Assembly: GCF_025244665.1 (NCBI RefSeq)
Contig: NZ_CP104205.1
Coordinates: 992,001-1,056,000 of the forward strand
Length of the DNA stretch: 64,000 bases
Reading direction: 5' to 3'
Source of the DNA: Maribacter litopenaei
GTDB lineage: Bacteria > Bacteroidota > Bacteroidia > Flavobacteriales > Flavobacteriaceae
Made by a program: the position numbers and the translations under genes. How positions within the stretch are numbered: the first letter of the stretch is position 1; each line of letters begins with the position of its first letter. Positions 18,689 through 29,686 of this stretch are shown here, piece by piece. The notes below the pieces were generated by a model that was not told where the DNA came from, did not search any database, and saw only the letters and a program-made list of their open reading frames with translations.

Positions 18689-19641
18689 ATGCTTACAAGA
18701 AGGCATATTAGGGTCAAGGTAATGCAGTGCATTTACGCCCTAATTCAATCCAAGGATGACTCTCTCCAAAAACAAGAGAAATTTTTAACTGTAAGCATAG
18801 AGAACACTTACACCCTTTATCTTTTATGGCTTAGTCTTTTTAATGAAATTCATCAAAAGGCCGCAGAACAACTAAACTTGTCCTCCAAAAAATATTTGAC
18901 GGACACCACTGATAATCAGTTTCCAAACAAATCTAAGTTTGTAAACAACAGACTTCTTGTTCAAATTCAAGAGAATCCTTTGGTCAAAGAAGAACTTTCC
19001 AACAGAAAATTGGATAACTGGTACTTGAACGAGGAATATATTAGGCTCATATATAAAGCGATTGTAGATAGCGATATGTACAAAGAGTACATGGCGAAAC
19101 CGAGACACAGGCTATGATCATGACAAAGAATTCATCATTGCACTCTTTAAGGAGGTCATAGCTCCCAATGAAAAAATATACGAGTATTTTGAGGATAATA
19201 AGCTTACCTGGGTAGATGATTTGCCAATTGTAAATACTTTTTTGGTGAAACAATTAAAAAAGGTAAAACCTAATCAAAATCACAAATTCTTTCTTCCCAA
19301 ACTATTAAAAGATAAAGGAAGATATGGATTTTGCCAATAAATTATTGAAAAAGACGTTGTTGACAAATGAGGTACTGGAAAAAGAGATTGAGGGCAAAAC
19401 TCCAAACTGGGATAAAGATAGAATTGCGGATGTGGATTCAATTTTATTGAAAATGGCCATTTGTGAGTTGCTCAATTTTCCGTCCATACCAGAGCGAGTT
19501 ACCATTAATGAATATCTTGAAATCGCTAAGGAGTATTCGACTCCAAAAAGCAGCATTTTCATCAATGGAATTTTGGACAAGCTCACAAAGGAATATAAGA
19601 AGGAAGGAAAGCTAAATAAAATGGGCCGTGGTCTGTTATAA
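18689..19641 (+). CDS. nusB: Transcription antitermination factor NusB, long flavobacterial form (two frameshifts)
   Basis: RNA-binding factor that joins NusE/S10 in ribosomal antitermination complexes. The N-terminal RRHIRVKVMQCIYAL and the C-terminal NusB core (ILLKMAICELLNFPSIPERVTINEYLEIAKEYSTPKSSIFINGILDKL) are unmistakable. The middle contains an insert making the repaired protein about 316 residues, twice the length of enterobacterial NusB but usual in this lineage. Lesions are at 19100-19105 (CCGAGA for CCAGA) and one extra G near 19316-19318 (AAAGGAAGAT), the latter not on the motif. It heads an operon with the DUF1573 lipoprotein and yajC. Confidence 0.93.
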
Positions 19642-19682
19642 AAATATTTTCTAATTTTGTTTCAATCTAAAAAAAATCAATA

Positions 19683-20153
19683 ATGAAAAGAGTAATTTTT
19701 GCCGTTGGTGCAGTTGCGTTGTTTGCATTTACCTCATGCAAGGACAACGCGTCCAGTAAAATTAAATCAGATAACGTTGCAGAAGCCGCAGTAAGGGACG
19801 AAGCTGCAAAGGCAGTTCCTGTTATGACCTTTGAAAAGGCCGAACATGATTTTGGAACCATTGAACAAGGAACGCCACAAGAAACCGCATTTAAATTTAC
19901 CAACACAGGTAATGCGCCTTTAATCATAACAGATGCTAAAAGTAGCTGTGGATGTACAGTGCCAAACCCTCCTAAAGATCCGATCGCTCCAGGTGAGTCC
20001 AGTGAATTGGTTGTAAAATTTAATGGGTCCGGTCAAAACCAGGTAACCAAGACCATAACGGTTACCGCAAATACAGAAAAAGGTTCAGAACTTTTAAGAA
20101 TAAAAGCATTCGTGAATCCAAAAGGAGCTGCTCCACTAGGACCGGTAAAATAA
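19683..20153 (+). CDS. DUF1573 lipoprotein
   Basis: A 156-residue lipoprotein. The signal sequence ends in a lipobox with Cys near residue 19 (FAFTSCKD). A spacer rich in Ala/Glu/Asp follows, then an immunoglobulin-like DUF1573 domain starting HDFGTIEQGTPQETAFKFTN and including SSCGCTVPNPPK. The family often sits in envelope proteins of Bacteroidota; its molecular role is not established. It lies between nusB and yajC, which is the standard order in this family. Confidence 0.85.
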   Translation: MKRVIFAVGAVALFAFTSCKDNASSKIKSDNVAEAAVRDEAAKAVPVMTFEKAEHDFGTIEQGTPQETAFKFTNTGNAPLIITDAKSSCGCTVPNPPKDPIAPGESSELVVKFNGSGQNQVTKTITVTANTEKGSELLRIKAFVNPKGAAPLGPVK

Positions 20154-20182
20154 TTCGGTTGACATAAATAAAGAATACTATT

Positions 20183-20470
20183 ATGGGTGATATTGGACAG
20201 TTTCTTCCAATGATTTTGATATTTGTGGTTGCTTATTTTTTCATGATAAGACCGCAAATGAAAAGGCAAAAGGACGAGAAGAAATTTGCCGCGGAATTAA
20301 AACGTGGAGATAGGGTGATAACCAAAAGTGGTTTACATGGTAAGGTGGTTGAATTGAACGATAAGGACTTCTCCTGTATTTTGGAAACAATGGCAGGAAA
20401 ATTAAAATTCGATAGGTCTGCCATTTCCATGGAGATGAGCAAAAAGCTGACCACACAGGATAGCAAGTAA
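20183..20470 (+). CDS. yajC: Sec translocon accessory subunit YajC
   Basis: Single-pass inner-membrane protein associated with SecDF. A hydrophobic helix at residues 7-23 (FLPMILIFVVAYFFMI) is followed by the highly conserved RPQMKRQKDEKKF and a cytoplasmic domain with GDRVITKSGLHGKV. The 95-residue length is normal. It is the last gene of the nusB operon and is followed by a strong terminator. Confidence 0.94.
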   Translation: MGDIGQFLPMILIFVVAYFFMIRPQMKRQKDEKKFAAELKRGDRVITKSGLHGKVVELNDKDFSCILETMAGKLKFDRSAISMEMSKKLTTQDSK

Positions 20471-20494
20471 TTTCTCCCTCTTAAGATAATGAAG

Positions 20495-20523
20495 GCACCA
20501 ATTTGAAAATTGGTGCTTTTTTT
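20495..20523 (+). terminator. Terminator after yajC
   Basis: Perfect 8-bp stem GCACCAAT / ATTGGTGC with loop TTGAAA, then a seven-T run. The TTG in its loop is in frame with the next gene but cannot be a start codon, because it lies inside the terminator. Confidence 0.88.
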
Positions 20524-20562
20524 ATGGTGAAAATCCCTATATTCCGAAACAAAATTTTTGAC

Positions 20563-21912
20563 ATGTTAGGTAATAGAAGAGATTTTATAAAAAAGAGTAC
20601 TGCCGGTTTAATTGTCTCAGGCGCCACGTTTATGTTTCCCATGGAACTTTTGGCAACTATGAGGAAAAAGGTCGGGCCAAATGATACAATTAACGTGGGG
20701 CTTATCGGTTGTAATGGTATGGGGTTTTCTGACCTGTCTTCATTTCTTAAAATGAGTGATATTAATGTTATCGCCCTTTGCGATGTTGACGAAAATGTCT
20801 TGCAAAAAAGAACTGCCGATTTGGCAAAGGCCGGTATCAAAAAACCAAAATGGTACAAAGATTATAGAAAGCTTCTCGAGAATAAGGATATTGATGTCGC
20901 AATTATTGGAACACCAGATCATTGGCATTGTTTACAATTGACCGATGCCTTACAAGCAGGTAAGGACGTGTATTGCGAAAAGCCCATTGCCAATTCTGTA
21001 CAGGAAGCCAATATTATGTTGGACTATGTGGGTGCCAGTGATAGAATGGTACAGATAGGTCAATGGCAACGTAGCCAGCCTCATTTTGTGGATGCTATCA
21101 ATTATGTGCACTCGGTAAATTGGGAGAAATTCGTCCGGCGAAGGCTTGGGCATACCAAGGCTGGATGAAACCCGTTCCCATAGTTCCGGATAGTACAGCA
21201 CCTGAGGGTGTAGATTATGATATGTGGTTGGGATCAGCACCTCAAAGACCTTTTAATCCAAATCGTTTTCACTTTAATTTTAGATGGTTACGGGACTATG
21301 CGGGAGGTCTAATGACTGATTGGGGCGTACATCTTATCGATTATGCTTTGTATGGAATGAAAGCCGGCACACCTAAATCCGTTATGGCTCTTGGAGGTAA
21401 ATTTGCGTATCCGAGATGATGCTTCAGAGACACCGGATACCTTACAAACAGTTTATGAATTTGATGGATTTTCTATTCTATGGGAACATGCTACTGGCAT
21501 AGACGGTGGTAACTATGGACGAAATCATGGAATCGCCTTCATAGGAAATAATGGGACCTTGGTATTGGACAGACAAGGTTGGGAAGTAATACCGGAAGAA
21601 GAGTTCCAAGGTTGGGGCAAGGAAGGTATTCCTAAAATGGAAGCCATGAAATTCGATAATGGAGGACAAAGCGGTTTGGACCTTCATACTCAAAACTTTA
21701 TGGCGGCCGTAAAAAGCAGGGATGCCTCCAAGCTAACTGCACCTATAAAGGTGGGTTATGATGCTGCATTGGTCTCGCACATGGGTAATGTTGCTTTTAA
21801 GACCGGAAATAGAATTTATTGGGACGACGCAACCGGTAAGTTCAAAAATGACGATGCTAATAAATTTTTGATGGCAAACTATGAAAATGGATGGAAGTTG
21901 CCAATGGTCTAA
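20563..21912 (+). CDS. Gfo/Idh/MocA oxidoreductase with twin-arginine-type signal (two frameshifts)
   Basis: NAD(P)-dependent sugar or cyclitol dehydrogenase of the exported Bacteroidota type. The N-terminus MLGNRRDFIKKSTAGLIVSG carries the RR-F pattern of a Tat signal. The Rossmann fold has VGLIGCNGMG and the family motif YCEKPIANSVQEA, while the C-terminal domain holds GGLMTDWGVHLIDYAL. The start at ATG 20563 places it just past the yajC terminator. Lesions are at 21112-21115 (TCGG for TCTGG) and 21411-21416 (CCGAGA for CCAGA); they compensate in length, and repair gives 449 residues. Substrate unknown. Confidence 0.9.
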
Positions 21913-21931
21913 AGTTTACCTGTATTAGCTA

Positions 21932-22534
21932 TTAGCGGTATTTGTCATTCAAGCCCTGTCCTTCAAGAATCATAGGAAGAATTTTGGCCAATCCGGAAAT
22001 TTTCGTTTTTTCCAGTTTGGCTTCTTTGATATAGTCCGCATAATCTCTTTGCTTGTATGGAGCTAGGGAGTCAAACGCCTTTTTAGTCTTAAGTTGGTTT
22101 TTGAGTGCTGTTTGTAGTATATCGGGTAATACAAGCTTGGCAGATTTCTTCTTTTTTAAGGGAGGTGGTTCAATCCCCTTTTTTTGGTTTTCAATCGCTT
22201 CTGAAATGTACTGCGATATTTTCTCTTCGTTTATTTCTTCAATATTGTAGAATTTCCAATGCCTCATGGCCATTGTTTTGCCCTCTTGGGCATTCTCCAA
22301 AACCTTATAGGGGTCTTTAAGTAAGACGCCGTTAAAAAACCAAATACCAAAATGTTCTTTAAATCTTCCAATGGACATTATATTTTTGTCATCTAGCGTA
22401 TACGTCGGAAAGCTCCATTTAAATGTTTCTTTTAATCCCGATTTCAGAACGATTTCCCTTAATTTTTCCACAGCATTTTTAAATGGATGTTCTTCAGTAT
22501 AGAATGCTTTTACTTTTTCGGATCTCTCCATCAC
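21932..22534 (-). CDS. YdeI/OmpD-associated (DUF1801-type) protein
   Basis: A 200-residue cytoplasmic protein. The N-terminal DUF1801-like fold (LREIVLKSGLKETFKWSFPTYT, then IGRFKEHFGIWFFNGVLL) is followed by a Lys/Pro-rich linker and a C-terminal YdeI-type segment (ALKNQLKTKKAFDSLAPYKQRDYADYIKEAKLEKT). The family is common and uncharacterised. It sits 1 base after the pepT stop on the same strand, and is presumably co-transcribed. Confidence 0.82.
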   Translation of the reverse strand: MMERSEKVKAFYTEEHPFKNAVEKLREIVLKSGLKETFKWSFPTYTLDDKNIMSIGRFKEHFGIWFFNGVLLKDPYKVLENAQEGKTMAMRHWKFYNIEEINEEKISQYISEAIENQKKGIEPPPLKKKKSAKLVLPDILQTALKNQLKTKKAFDSLAPYKQRDYADYIKEAKLEKTKISGLAKILPMILEGQGLNDKYR

Positions 22535-22535
22535 G

Positions 22536-23763
22536 TTAACTTTTATGAGCTGTAAGTTCGCAAATTTTTACGATGACCTCAATGGCCTTTACCATACTCT
22601 CTACGGGAACATATTCATATTTTCCATGAAAATTATGTCCCCCGGCAAAAATATTAGGGCAAGGTAGTCCCATATAGCTGAGCTGAGATCCATCAGTACC
22701 ACCCCTAATGGGTTTAATGATTGGGGTTACACCCACAGCTTCCATTGCTTCCTTGGCAATTTCAACAACATGGAAAGCAGGTTCAATTTTTTCCTTCATA
22801 TTGTAATACTGATCTTTAATTTCCATATGAATGGCATCTTGATGAACTACCTTTAATTGTGATACAATTTTCTTTAATATCTCCTTTCTATTTTCAAAGC
22901 CGGATTTTGAATGATCACGAATGATGAGTTCAATTTCAGCATGTTCTATTTTTCCTTTAAAATGGTGCACATGGAAAAAGCCTTCGGTACCCTCTGTTTT
23001 TTACGGAACTTCGGCTTACGGTAGCATGGAAATAATCTTGTTGGCTATGAGTAGTGCATTTACCATTTTGTTCTTAGCGTACCCAGGATGGACACTTTTT
23101 CCTTTGACGGTAATTTTAGCACTCGCGGCATTAAAGTTCTCATATTCCAGCTCCCCAATTTGGCTGCCATCCATGGTATAGGCCCAATCGGCACCGAATT
23201 TCTTAACATCGAAATGATGTGCGCCACGGCCAATTTCTTCATCGGGAGTGAATCCTACTTTTACCGTACCATGTTTAATTTCACGGATGGTTGATCAGAT
23301 ATTCCATGGCCGAAACAATTTCGGTAATTCCGGCTTTATCATCTGCGCCCAACAATGTTGTTCCATCCGTAGTAATGATAGTCTGCCCTTTATATTGCTT
23401 TAAATCTTCAAAGTAGTCCGATGAAAGAAAGATTCCCTTTTCTTCGTTCAAGACAATATCATTTCCATCATAGTCCTTAATGATTTTCGGATGTACGTTT
23501 GCACCAGTAAAATCAGGGGATGTATCAAAATGCGATATGAAGCCTATCGTGGGTACCTCATACTCTAAATTACTTGGTAATGTTGCCATGATATAGGCGT
23601 TATCATCGATTGTTACATCGCTCATGCCTATTTCTTCAAGCTCAGAAACAAGTTTGTGTGCCAAATCCCACTGTTTTTCCGTACTTGGGGTTGTTTTGGA
23701 AGATGGGTCACTCTGGGTGTCGATAGTTATATAGCTTATAAACCGATCAATTATGTTTTGCAT
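22536..23763 (-). CDS. pepT: Peptidase T, tripeptide aminopeptidase (one frameshift and two false stops)
   Basis: Zinc aminopeptidase of the M20B group that removes N-terminal residues from tripeptides. Zinc-ligand motifs are [11 protein letters not shown] (His and Asp), [13 protein letters not shown] and, after repair, [11 protein letters not shown]; the C-terminal [22 protein letters not shown] is diagnostic. Length after repair is 408 residues, the same as E. coli PepT. Lesions are TCACGG at 23281-23286, and TTACGG at 23001-23006 and 23016-23021. On the coding strand the last two turn Pro-Glu codons (CCAGAA) into CCGTAA, giving in-frame TAA codons. Start chosen at the ATG reading MQNIIDRF. 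Confidence 0.92.
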
Positions 23764-23832
23764 AAGGTAGTTTTGAATCAAAAATAGGTTTTAAATTGTA
23801 TTTTAGCCTCTAAGAAAAGGTTCAATATATCT

Positions 23833-24276
23833 ATGTTAATTCGTTTTTCGATTTTACTTATTTTAAGTCTTTCCCCTATTTCCTTGATGTCTCAGGCGGA
23901 TTGTGTACTTGGAGTTGGAATCACTGAAAATGAAACCATAGCGGACATATTTCAAATGAATGATTCCCAAAAGGAGCAACTCGCCAATGCTGGGGCGGAG
24001 TTAAAATATAGGAATGAATTATTGAACAACCGACTTGAAAATCTTTACAACAGGCATCCCCAAAGTACGGTCGAGGAGCTAAACCAATTGGCCTTAAAAT
24101 ACAGAAGTGTCATGGATAGCATGGAATTGGTACAATCCATGATCGATAAGAAGGTGCTTTCCCTTTTTAATCAAAAGCAGTATGACTTGTATTTATCGCT
24201 TTGCCAACAAGCTTCTAGGTCGCCCCATATAATAACGCCTATGGTTTATGCGGATAGTGTTTATAAAAAACAGTAA
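23833..24276 (+). CDS. Secreted protein of unknown function
   Basis: A 147-residue protein with a signal peptide (hydrophobic 5-20, cleavage near Ser-Gln-Ala). The mature part is helical, with a Gln/Asn/Leu-rich heptad-like segment (NELLNNRLENLYNRHPQSTVEELNQLALKYRS) that could form a coiled coil. No family is recognised. The gene stands alone between pepT and pyrD. Confidence 0.6.
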   Translation: MLIRFSILLILSLSPISLMSQADCVLGVGITENETIADIFQMNDSQKEQLANAGAELKYRNELLNNRLENLYNRHPQSTVEELNQLALKYRSVMDSMELVQSMIDKKVLSLFNQKQYDLYLSLCQQASRSPHIITPMVYADSVYKKQ

Positions 24277-24328
24277 GTATACGTTTACCTTTAGCCCTAT
24301 TTAAGGAAATAATTATCCCCGCACTTCG

Positions 24329-24336
24329 TATTTTTG
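24329..24336 (+). promoter_or_regulatory. -7 element of pyrD (TATTTTTG)
   Basis: Exact TAnnTTTG match whose last bases overlap an in-frame TTG at 24334. Transcription should begin near 24343, so translation must start at ATG 24355. Confidence 0.65.
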
Positions 24337-24354
24337 CCAAAAATCCAACCCATA

Positions 24355-25396
24355 ATGTATAAGTCGGTAATTCGTCCCATATTATTTTTATTCGACCCGG
24401 AAAAAGTACACCACTTCAGTTTTACTTTAATAAGAATCGTTTCCAAAATAGGTCTATTGGGGTTGATAAGACCTATTTTTAATGTGGAGGACAAAAGGTT
24501 AGAGCGTGAGGTTTTTGGGATAAAGTTTAAGAATCCCGTTGGATTGGCTGCGGGATTTGATAAGAACGCTGTACTCTATAATGAACTATCAAATTTTGGT
24601 TTTGGTTTTGTGGAGATAGGTACCCTTACTCCAAAACCACAGGACGGAAATCCGAAAAAACGCTTGTTTCGTTTGAAGGCTGATAGTGCTATTATCAACA
24701 GAATGGGTTTTAATAACCTTGGTGTATTTGAGGCTGTAGAGAAACTAAAGAAGGAACATAAGGTACTGATTGGGGGAAATATCGGTAAGAATAAAATAAC
24801 TCCGAATGAAGAGGCCCTAAAGGATTACATGATTTGTTTTGATGCTCTATTTGACTATGTAGACTATTTCGTGGTCAATGTCAGTTCTCCCAATACACCG
24901 GGCCTTAGAGAACTTCAGGATAAAGGACCTTTGACCAGGCTATTAAGAGAACTTGAAACAACCAATAAGAAAATGGCCTCGGAAAAGTCGGTAAAAAGAA
25001 AACCGATATTACTGAAAATAGCCCCGGACTTAACCAATGACCAATTGTTGGATATTATCGATATTGTTGCAGAAACAAAAATCGATGGTGTAATTGCTAC
25101 AAATACCACTATTGAACGTAAGAACCTTAAATCTCATGGATTGCTATTGGAAGAGGCAGGTGGATTGAGCGGTAAGCCATTAAAGGATAGAAGTACAGAG
25201 GTAATTCGATTTTTATCCGACCATAGTAACAAAGCGTTTCCCATAATAGGGGTTGGTGGCATTCATTCTCCTAAGGATGCGTTGGAAAAGTTGGACGCCG
25301 GTGCCGATTTGATACAATTATGGACTGGGTTTATTTATGAGGGACTCTATTTTGGTCAAGAAAATAAACAAAGCAATCCTAGACCAAAAAGTGTAA
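24355..25396 (+). CDS. pyrD: Dihydroorotate dehydrogenase, quinone-dependent (class 2; one frameshift)
   Basis: Oxidises dihydroorotate to orotate in pyrimidine synthesis, passing electrons to the quinone pool. The N-terminal amphipathic membrane-associating helix ([23 protein letters not shown]) marks class 2. FMN-site and catalytic motifs include [28 protein letters not shown] with the catalytic Ser, IATNTT and IIGVGGI. The frame breaks near 25338-25345; the repair reads Tyr-Glu-Gly-Pro-Ile-Leu-Val-Lys-Lys-Ile-Asn and stops at 25394-25396, 346 residues. That lesion (extra T in GACTCTATT) is not on the CCAGA motif. Confidence 0.93.
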
Positions 25397-25400
25397 ACGA

Positions 25401-25823
25401 TTATTTGGTCCAATAATCCATTACATGCACATCGTCCAAATGAGGACCCAATACGGCTCCAAAGGCCTTATGGTCCGGATGTGGTAGATAAATCGCCCTG
25501 TCTTCCTCACTTTTAAAAGTTAAAAAGAAAATATGGGTAAACCCTTTGTCCAATCCTTCCGGACTATTATTGATTCCCCACTCGTATCCTGCAATCTGCG
25601 GAATTTTGGAGGGTAGGGCGTGAAAAGCATCTTCCACTTTTTTGATATCCTCCGGGGAAGTGCCGTCCTTAAACTTGAATAAGACCACATGTCTTAGGAT
25701 ACTATCATTGGATTGTTCCTTCTTTGTACTCATTGTTAGGTTATTTTCATTGAAATTGGTAAAGCTGTAACTAACAAATGCCAAAACCACAACTATTCCT
25801 AATATTTTTAATGCTCGTTTCAT
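25401..25823 (-). CDS. Secreted Dabb (stress-responsive A/B barrel) protein
   Basis: A 140-residue protein. A signal or membrane anchor covers residues 5-22, and the A/B barrel domain runs [40 protein letters not shown] to the C-terminus, with [23 protein letters not shown] typical of the fold. Members act as small ligand-binding or cyclase-like proteins; no specific role can be given. It converges with pyrD, only 4 bases apart after that gene's frame is repaired. Confidence 0.82.
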   Translation of the reverse strand: MKRALKILGIVVVLAFVSYSFTNFNENNLTMSTKKEQSNDSILRHVVLFKFKDGTSPEDIKKVEDAFHALPSKIPQIAGYEWGINNSPEGLDKGFTHIFFLTFKSEEDRAIYLPHPDHKAFGAVLGPHLDDVHVMDYWTK

Positions 25824-25887
25824 CGGATGTTAATTTTTGGACAAGATATAAAAAATTGGTTAGGCTATTATTTGTATTTTTCAACGA

Positions 25888-26527
25888 TTGATAGAAAAGG
25901 AAAATTTGAATTATTCCATACTGATAGCTTTTTCTATAGCCACCGCAGCATTGGCCATATCTCCTGGGCCTGACAATATTTTTGTATTGATTCAGAGTAT
26001 GGTCAATGGCAAAAAGCATGGTCTTTCAACAGTTGCGGGTCTTATGACCGGTTGTTTGGTGCATACCACCTTATTGGCTTTTGGGGTTTCCGCTTTGATT
26101 AAGGACAATCCAACTTTGTTCTATGGAATAAAGGTCTTCGGGTCTATGTATCTGTTGTATTTGGCCTTTAAGGTGTACAGAAGTAGTGGTGAGATTACCG
26201 TAAATGGGAAGACTGAGAAAAATAAGGGCCTATTAGCTCTTTTTAAACAGGGGTTTATAATGAATGTATTGAACCCTAAGGTTACTATTTTTTTTCCGGC
26301 TTTTTTCCCCGGCTTTTTATTTTCTAAGGATATGAGTAACATACTTCAATTCTATATCCTAGGTTTTCTTTTTATTACTGGTTTCCTCTTTGGTGTTTGG
26401 CTCGATAGCTATTTTGTCAGGGAAGATAGGAGTTATGGTTAAAAAGAACGCAGGTATAGGGATATTTCTTAAATGGCTTCAAATCATTGTTTTTTTAGGG
26501 CTGGCTGTTTATTTGCTTATTGGGTAA
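25888..26527 (+). CDS. LysE/RhtB-family amino-acid exporter (one frameshift)
   Basis: Inner-membrane exporter with six helices. The family signature SPGPDNIFVLIQSMVNGKKHGL lies near the N-terminus, and NVLNPKVTIFFPAFFPGF is the second conserved stretch. The start is uncertain (TTG 25888 or 25906; no ATG is suitable). The frame breaks near 26409-26413 (CTCGATAG, one extra base); restored, the C-terminus reads Ile-Leu-Ser-Gly-Lys-Ile and one more helix, stop 26525-26527, 212 residues. The lesion resembles the CT-to-CTC insertions elsewhere but no TCTGG can be reconstructed. Confidence 0.86.
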
Positions 26528-26580
26528 GTGTTTAGTAAAATCGTATGGATTCTTGATCTTCTTGTTTGTATTTTTACGGT

Positions 26581-27450
26581 ATGTCCATAACCAAGGTAAA
26601 ACTAATAGAATGTCCAAGAGATGCCATGCAGGGTATAAAGGACTTTATACCTACGGATGAAAAGGTAAGGTACCTTCAATCCCTATTGGGTTGTGGTTTT
26701 GATACCTTGGACTTTGGAAGTTTCGTTTCTCCTAAGGCAATTCCACAAATGACGGATACTGCGGAGGTATTGTCAAAATTGGACTTATCAAGGATCAAGA
26801 GTAAATTATTGGCAATTATCGCCAATGTGCGAGGTGCGGAGGATGCCGCAAAGCATTCGGAAATTGATTATTTGGGATTTCCATTTTCCATATCGGAGAA
26901 CTTTCAGATGCGTAACACGCATAAGACCATTGCACAATCTGTAGAAACGCTCCAAGAGATTTTCAACATTGCCGATGCCGCCAATAAAGAGGTGGTCACC
27001 TATATATCCATGGGTTTTGGAAATCCGTACGGTGATCCTTGGAATGTTGAAATCGTTGGTGAATGGACGGAAAAATTGGCCTCCATGGGCGCTAGGATCT
27101 TGTCACTTTCCGATACTGTGGGAACTTCGGATCCCGAAAATATCGAGTACTTGTTTTCCAACTTAATTCCCAAATATCCACTCATAGAGTTTGGGGCACA
27201 CTTGCATACCACGCCCGCCAAGTGGCATGAAAAGGTGGATGCCGCCTATAAAGCGGGCTGCCGTAGGTTCGACGGAGCTGTACAGGGTTTTGGGGGATGT
27301 CCCATGGCCAAGGACGAACTTACTGGCAACATGCCCACCGAAAAACTATTATCCTACATGACTGCGCAAAAAGCGGAGACCAACGTAAACTGGATGGTAT
27401 TTGAGGCCGCTTACAACAAAGCTACGGAGCTATTTAGTAAATACCACTAA
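26581..27450 (+). CDS. Hydroxymethylglutaryl-CoA lyase
   Basis: Cleaves HMG-CoA to acetoacetate and acetyl-CoA in leucine degradation. TIM-barrel HMGL-like domain: ECPRDAMQGIKDFIPTDEKVRYLQSLL at the N-terminus (Arg and Asp of the active site), LGFPFSISENFQMRNTH, the metal-ligand stretch FGAHLHTTP, and FDGAVQGFGGCPMAKDELTGN with the catalytic Cys loop. The 289-residue length is normal. ATG 26581 is preferred over the in-frame TTG 15 bases upstream. The frame is intact. Confidence 0.9.
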   Translation: MSITKVKLIECPRDAMQGIKDFIPTDEKVRYLQSLLGCGFDTLDFGSFVSPKAIPQMTDTAEVLSKLDLSRIKSKLLAIIANVRGAEDAAKHSEIDYLGFPFSISENFQMRNTHKTIAQSVETLQEIFNIADAANKEVVTYISMGFGNPYGDPWNVEIVGEWTEKLASMGARILSLSDTVGTSDPENIEYLFSNLIPKYPLIEFGAHLHTTPAKWHEKVDAAYKAGCRRFDGAVQGFGGCPMAKDELTGNMPTEKLLSYMTAQKAETNVNWMVFEAAYNKATELFSKYH

Positions 27451-27465
27451 GTTTCATCAATCAAT

Positions 27466-29686
27466 TTAGTACCGTAATTCCGGACCTCCGAAAACCCCTA
27501 ATGGCATACCGGGTCTTAGGCCGGCAGGTACACGGGCTACGGCATAGGTTTCGTTCAAAAGGTTCATTGCATTTGCGGTTATTGTGATATGATCGTTATA
27601 CCGATATTTAGTACCCAAATCCAGAATTATATTGGAATCGACTTTCTCATTATCGGGAATGGAACCCGTTCCCGCTTTGGTCCTGAAGGCTCCGTTAAAA
27701 CGTCCATTAAGGTGGACTTCAAACTTATTGAACTCGATACTGGCGGCAGCATTAAATTGATGCTTCGATAAATAAGGTAATTCGTCACCTTCACTTACCG
27801 TGCCCCATATATCGTTATCACTTCCAAAACTATTTTGGAATTCCGTGTCTGTAAAGGTATAGCCCAATGTAATTGGCATTGAAATATTTTTGGCGGATGA
27901 TAAAGGATCATAGTTCATTAATACTTCGATTCCCTTTACAATAACTTCTCCTGCATTGAATTGGTCCAAGGAACCTGTACCTCCGGTTGCAGCTAAGTCA
28001 CTTCCCAGTAGATTGCTGTAGTCATTGTAAAAACCGACCAATTCTCCGAGAAATTCCTAGATAGGAAAAACGTGTGCCCAATTCATAATTGACACTCTCT
28101 TCCGGTTTTTCTCCTTCTTGATTGCTGGGCGGAGAAAATCCTTTATGAACGCCTCCAAAAAGTGATATTTTGTCAAAATTATAATTGAAACCAATTCCAG
28201 GTATGACCACGTCTACCGTATTTTCTCGGGTTGAAATATTAGTTCCGGAGCGTCCAGGATCATTACTTCCGTAATCAGTTCGACCCAATTGCATAGTTTC
28301 ATAGCGGAGACCAGGGGTAAGTGTTAGGTCGTCGTACTTCAATTTATAAAGCATATAGGAAGAAAATGCTTTAGCGTCACTTATTCTATTGGCATCTGTA
28401 CCAGGTAAACGTCCAACGACCAAATCCATTATACCGTTGGTAATACTGTAATCATCCACCCATTGAAAGCGGTCCTCATCGTCATAATGGTACCTTAGGC
28501 CTATTTCTATATCATGAAAAGTCTTATTCGTACTCCAACGGTGATTCAGCCTAGATTGGATCCCAGTGGATAAATACTCCCTATTGTTGGCTTTAACGGC
28601 AATGGCATCATTGTCGGTCGTATTAACATTGCCATTTATTACGTTATAATATGTAGGTAGGTTCTCCGGGTTTTGAATAATGTTGGCAATACTCTGTCGT
28701 TCACCATTTAATGTCAAATTATCAACTTTATACCAATTTCGGTTAAAATCATTGAGGTAGACCGTAGTGGTTATTGAAGTATTTCTTCCCATAATAAGAG
28801 TGTGGGTGCCCATAACCTGGAAGTGCTCGGTATTCATTTCATCTTTTTGGGAACCGGCATAACGTCTAAATGGGGTAGCTGTAAAATCAGTTTCCGTAAG
28901 ACCTAAGTATGTTTCATTGGAATCTTCATTGGAATATTGAAATTTCAGCTCGAAAGATTGTCCAATTTTGGAATCAGGGCTGGTGTTAATTCTAAATTTT
29001 GCTACAAGATCATTTTTATCAAAACCGGTATTGTCTCCATTATCCAACTCTTTGAATCCATTGGAATTATAGTTTAAATATTCTATGGCATAACCAAAGT
29101 TCTTTCGGCTATCACCTAGTTGGGTATGTAATCGGCCACTATTGAAACTACCGTAACTAGAATTCAAAAAGATGCCGAAACTATCCGGCACTTCCGTCGA
29201 TATCATATTTAAGGCACCTCCAGTAGTATATGGGCCATATTGTACCTGGCTACTTCCTTTAAGAATTTCTACAGCCTGCATTCGACCAATAGTTGGGAAG
29301 TAGTAGGCAGAGGGTGCGCTATAGGGTGCAGGAGCTATAAGTACTCCGTCTTCCATAAGGGTAATTTTGGAACTGCGCTCGGGAGAGGTTCCCCTAAGGC
29401 TGATGTTTGGTCTAAGACCAAAACCATCTTCCTCGTAGACATTTACACCTGGAACACCTTTAAGCGTTCTATTGATATCGGTATAATTAAATTTTTTGAT
29501 TTCTTGAGGCGAAATATAAAAGGCCGAACCCGTTCTGTTCTTTGCTTCAAATTTACTACCTAATATGGCATTTGCTTTTAATGTTATCTCGTTCAAATGG
29601 ATAGAGTCCATCGTTGGAGTTGGAGTTTGTTGTGCTTTTAACGATAAACACCATAGGAGAATTGAAATGGAAAATAAACCTCTCAT
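27466..29686 (-). CDS. TonB-dependent receptor, FecA-like (one frameshift)
   Basis: Outer-membrane, energy-dependent importer. A signal peptide is followed by a plug domain: FNYTDINRTLKGVPGVNVYEEDG, then LRPNISLRGTSPERSSKITLMEDGVLIAPAPY, resembling ferric-dicitrate-type receptors. The barrel ends in an aromatic C-terminal residue (GPELRY). The lesion at 28046-28051 is CCGAGA on the plus strand for CCAGA (coding strand TCTCGG for TCTGG); repair reads Gly-Ile-Ser-Gly-Glu-Leu-Val-Gly-Phe-Tyr and gives 739 residues. Immediately upstream of the start lies the 24-bp element shared with the iron cluster at 39.9 kb, which supports an iron substrate. Confidence 0.9.

Noticed and set aside
20503-20562. 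Start of the Gfo/Idh/MocA gene at the upstream in-frame TTG
   Set aside because: That TTG lies in the loop of the yajC terminator; ATG 20563 gives the proper twin-arginine signal.
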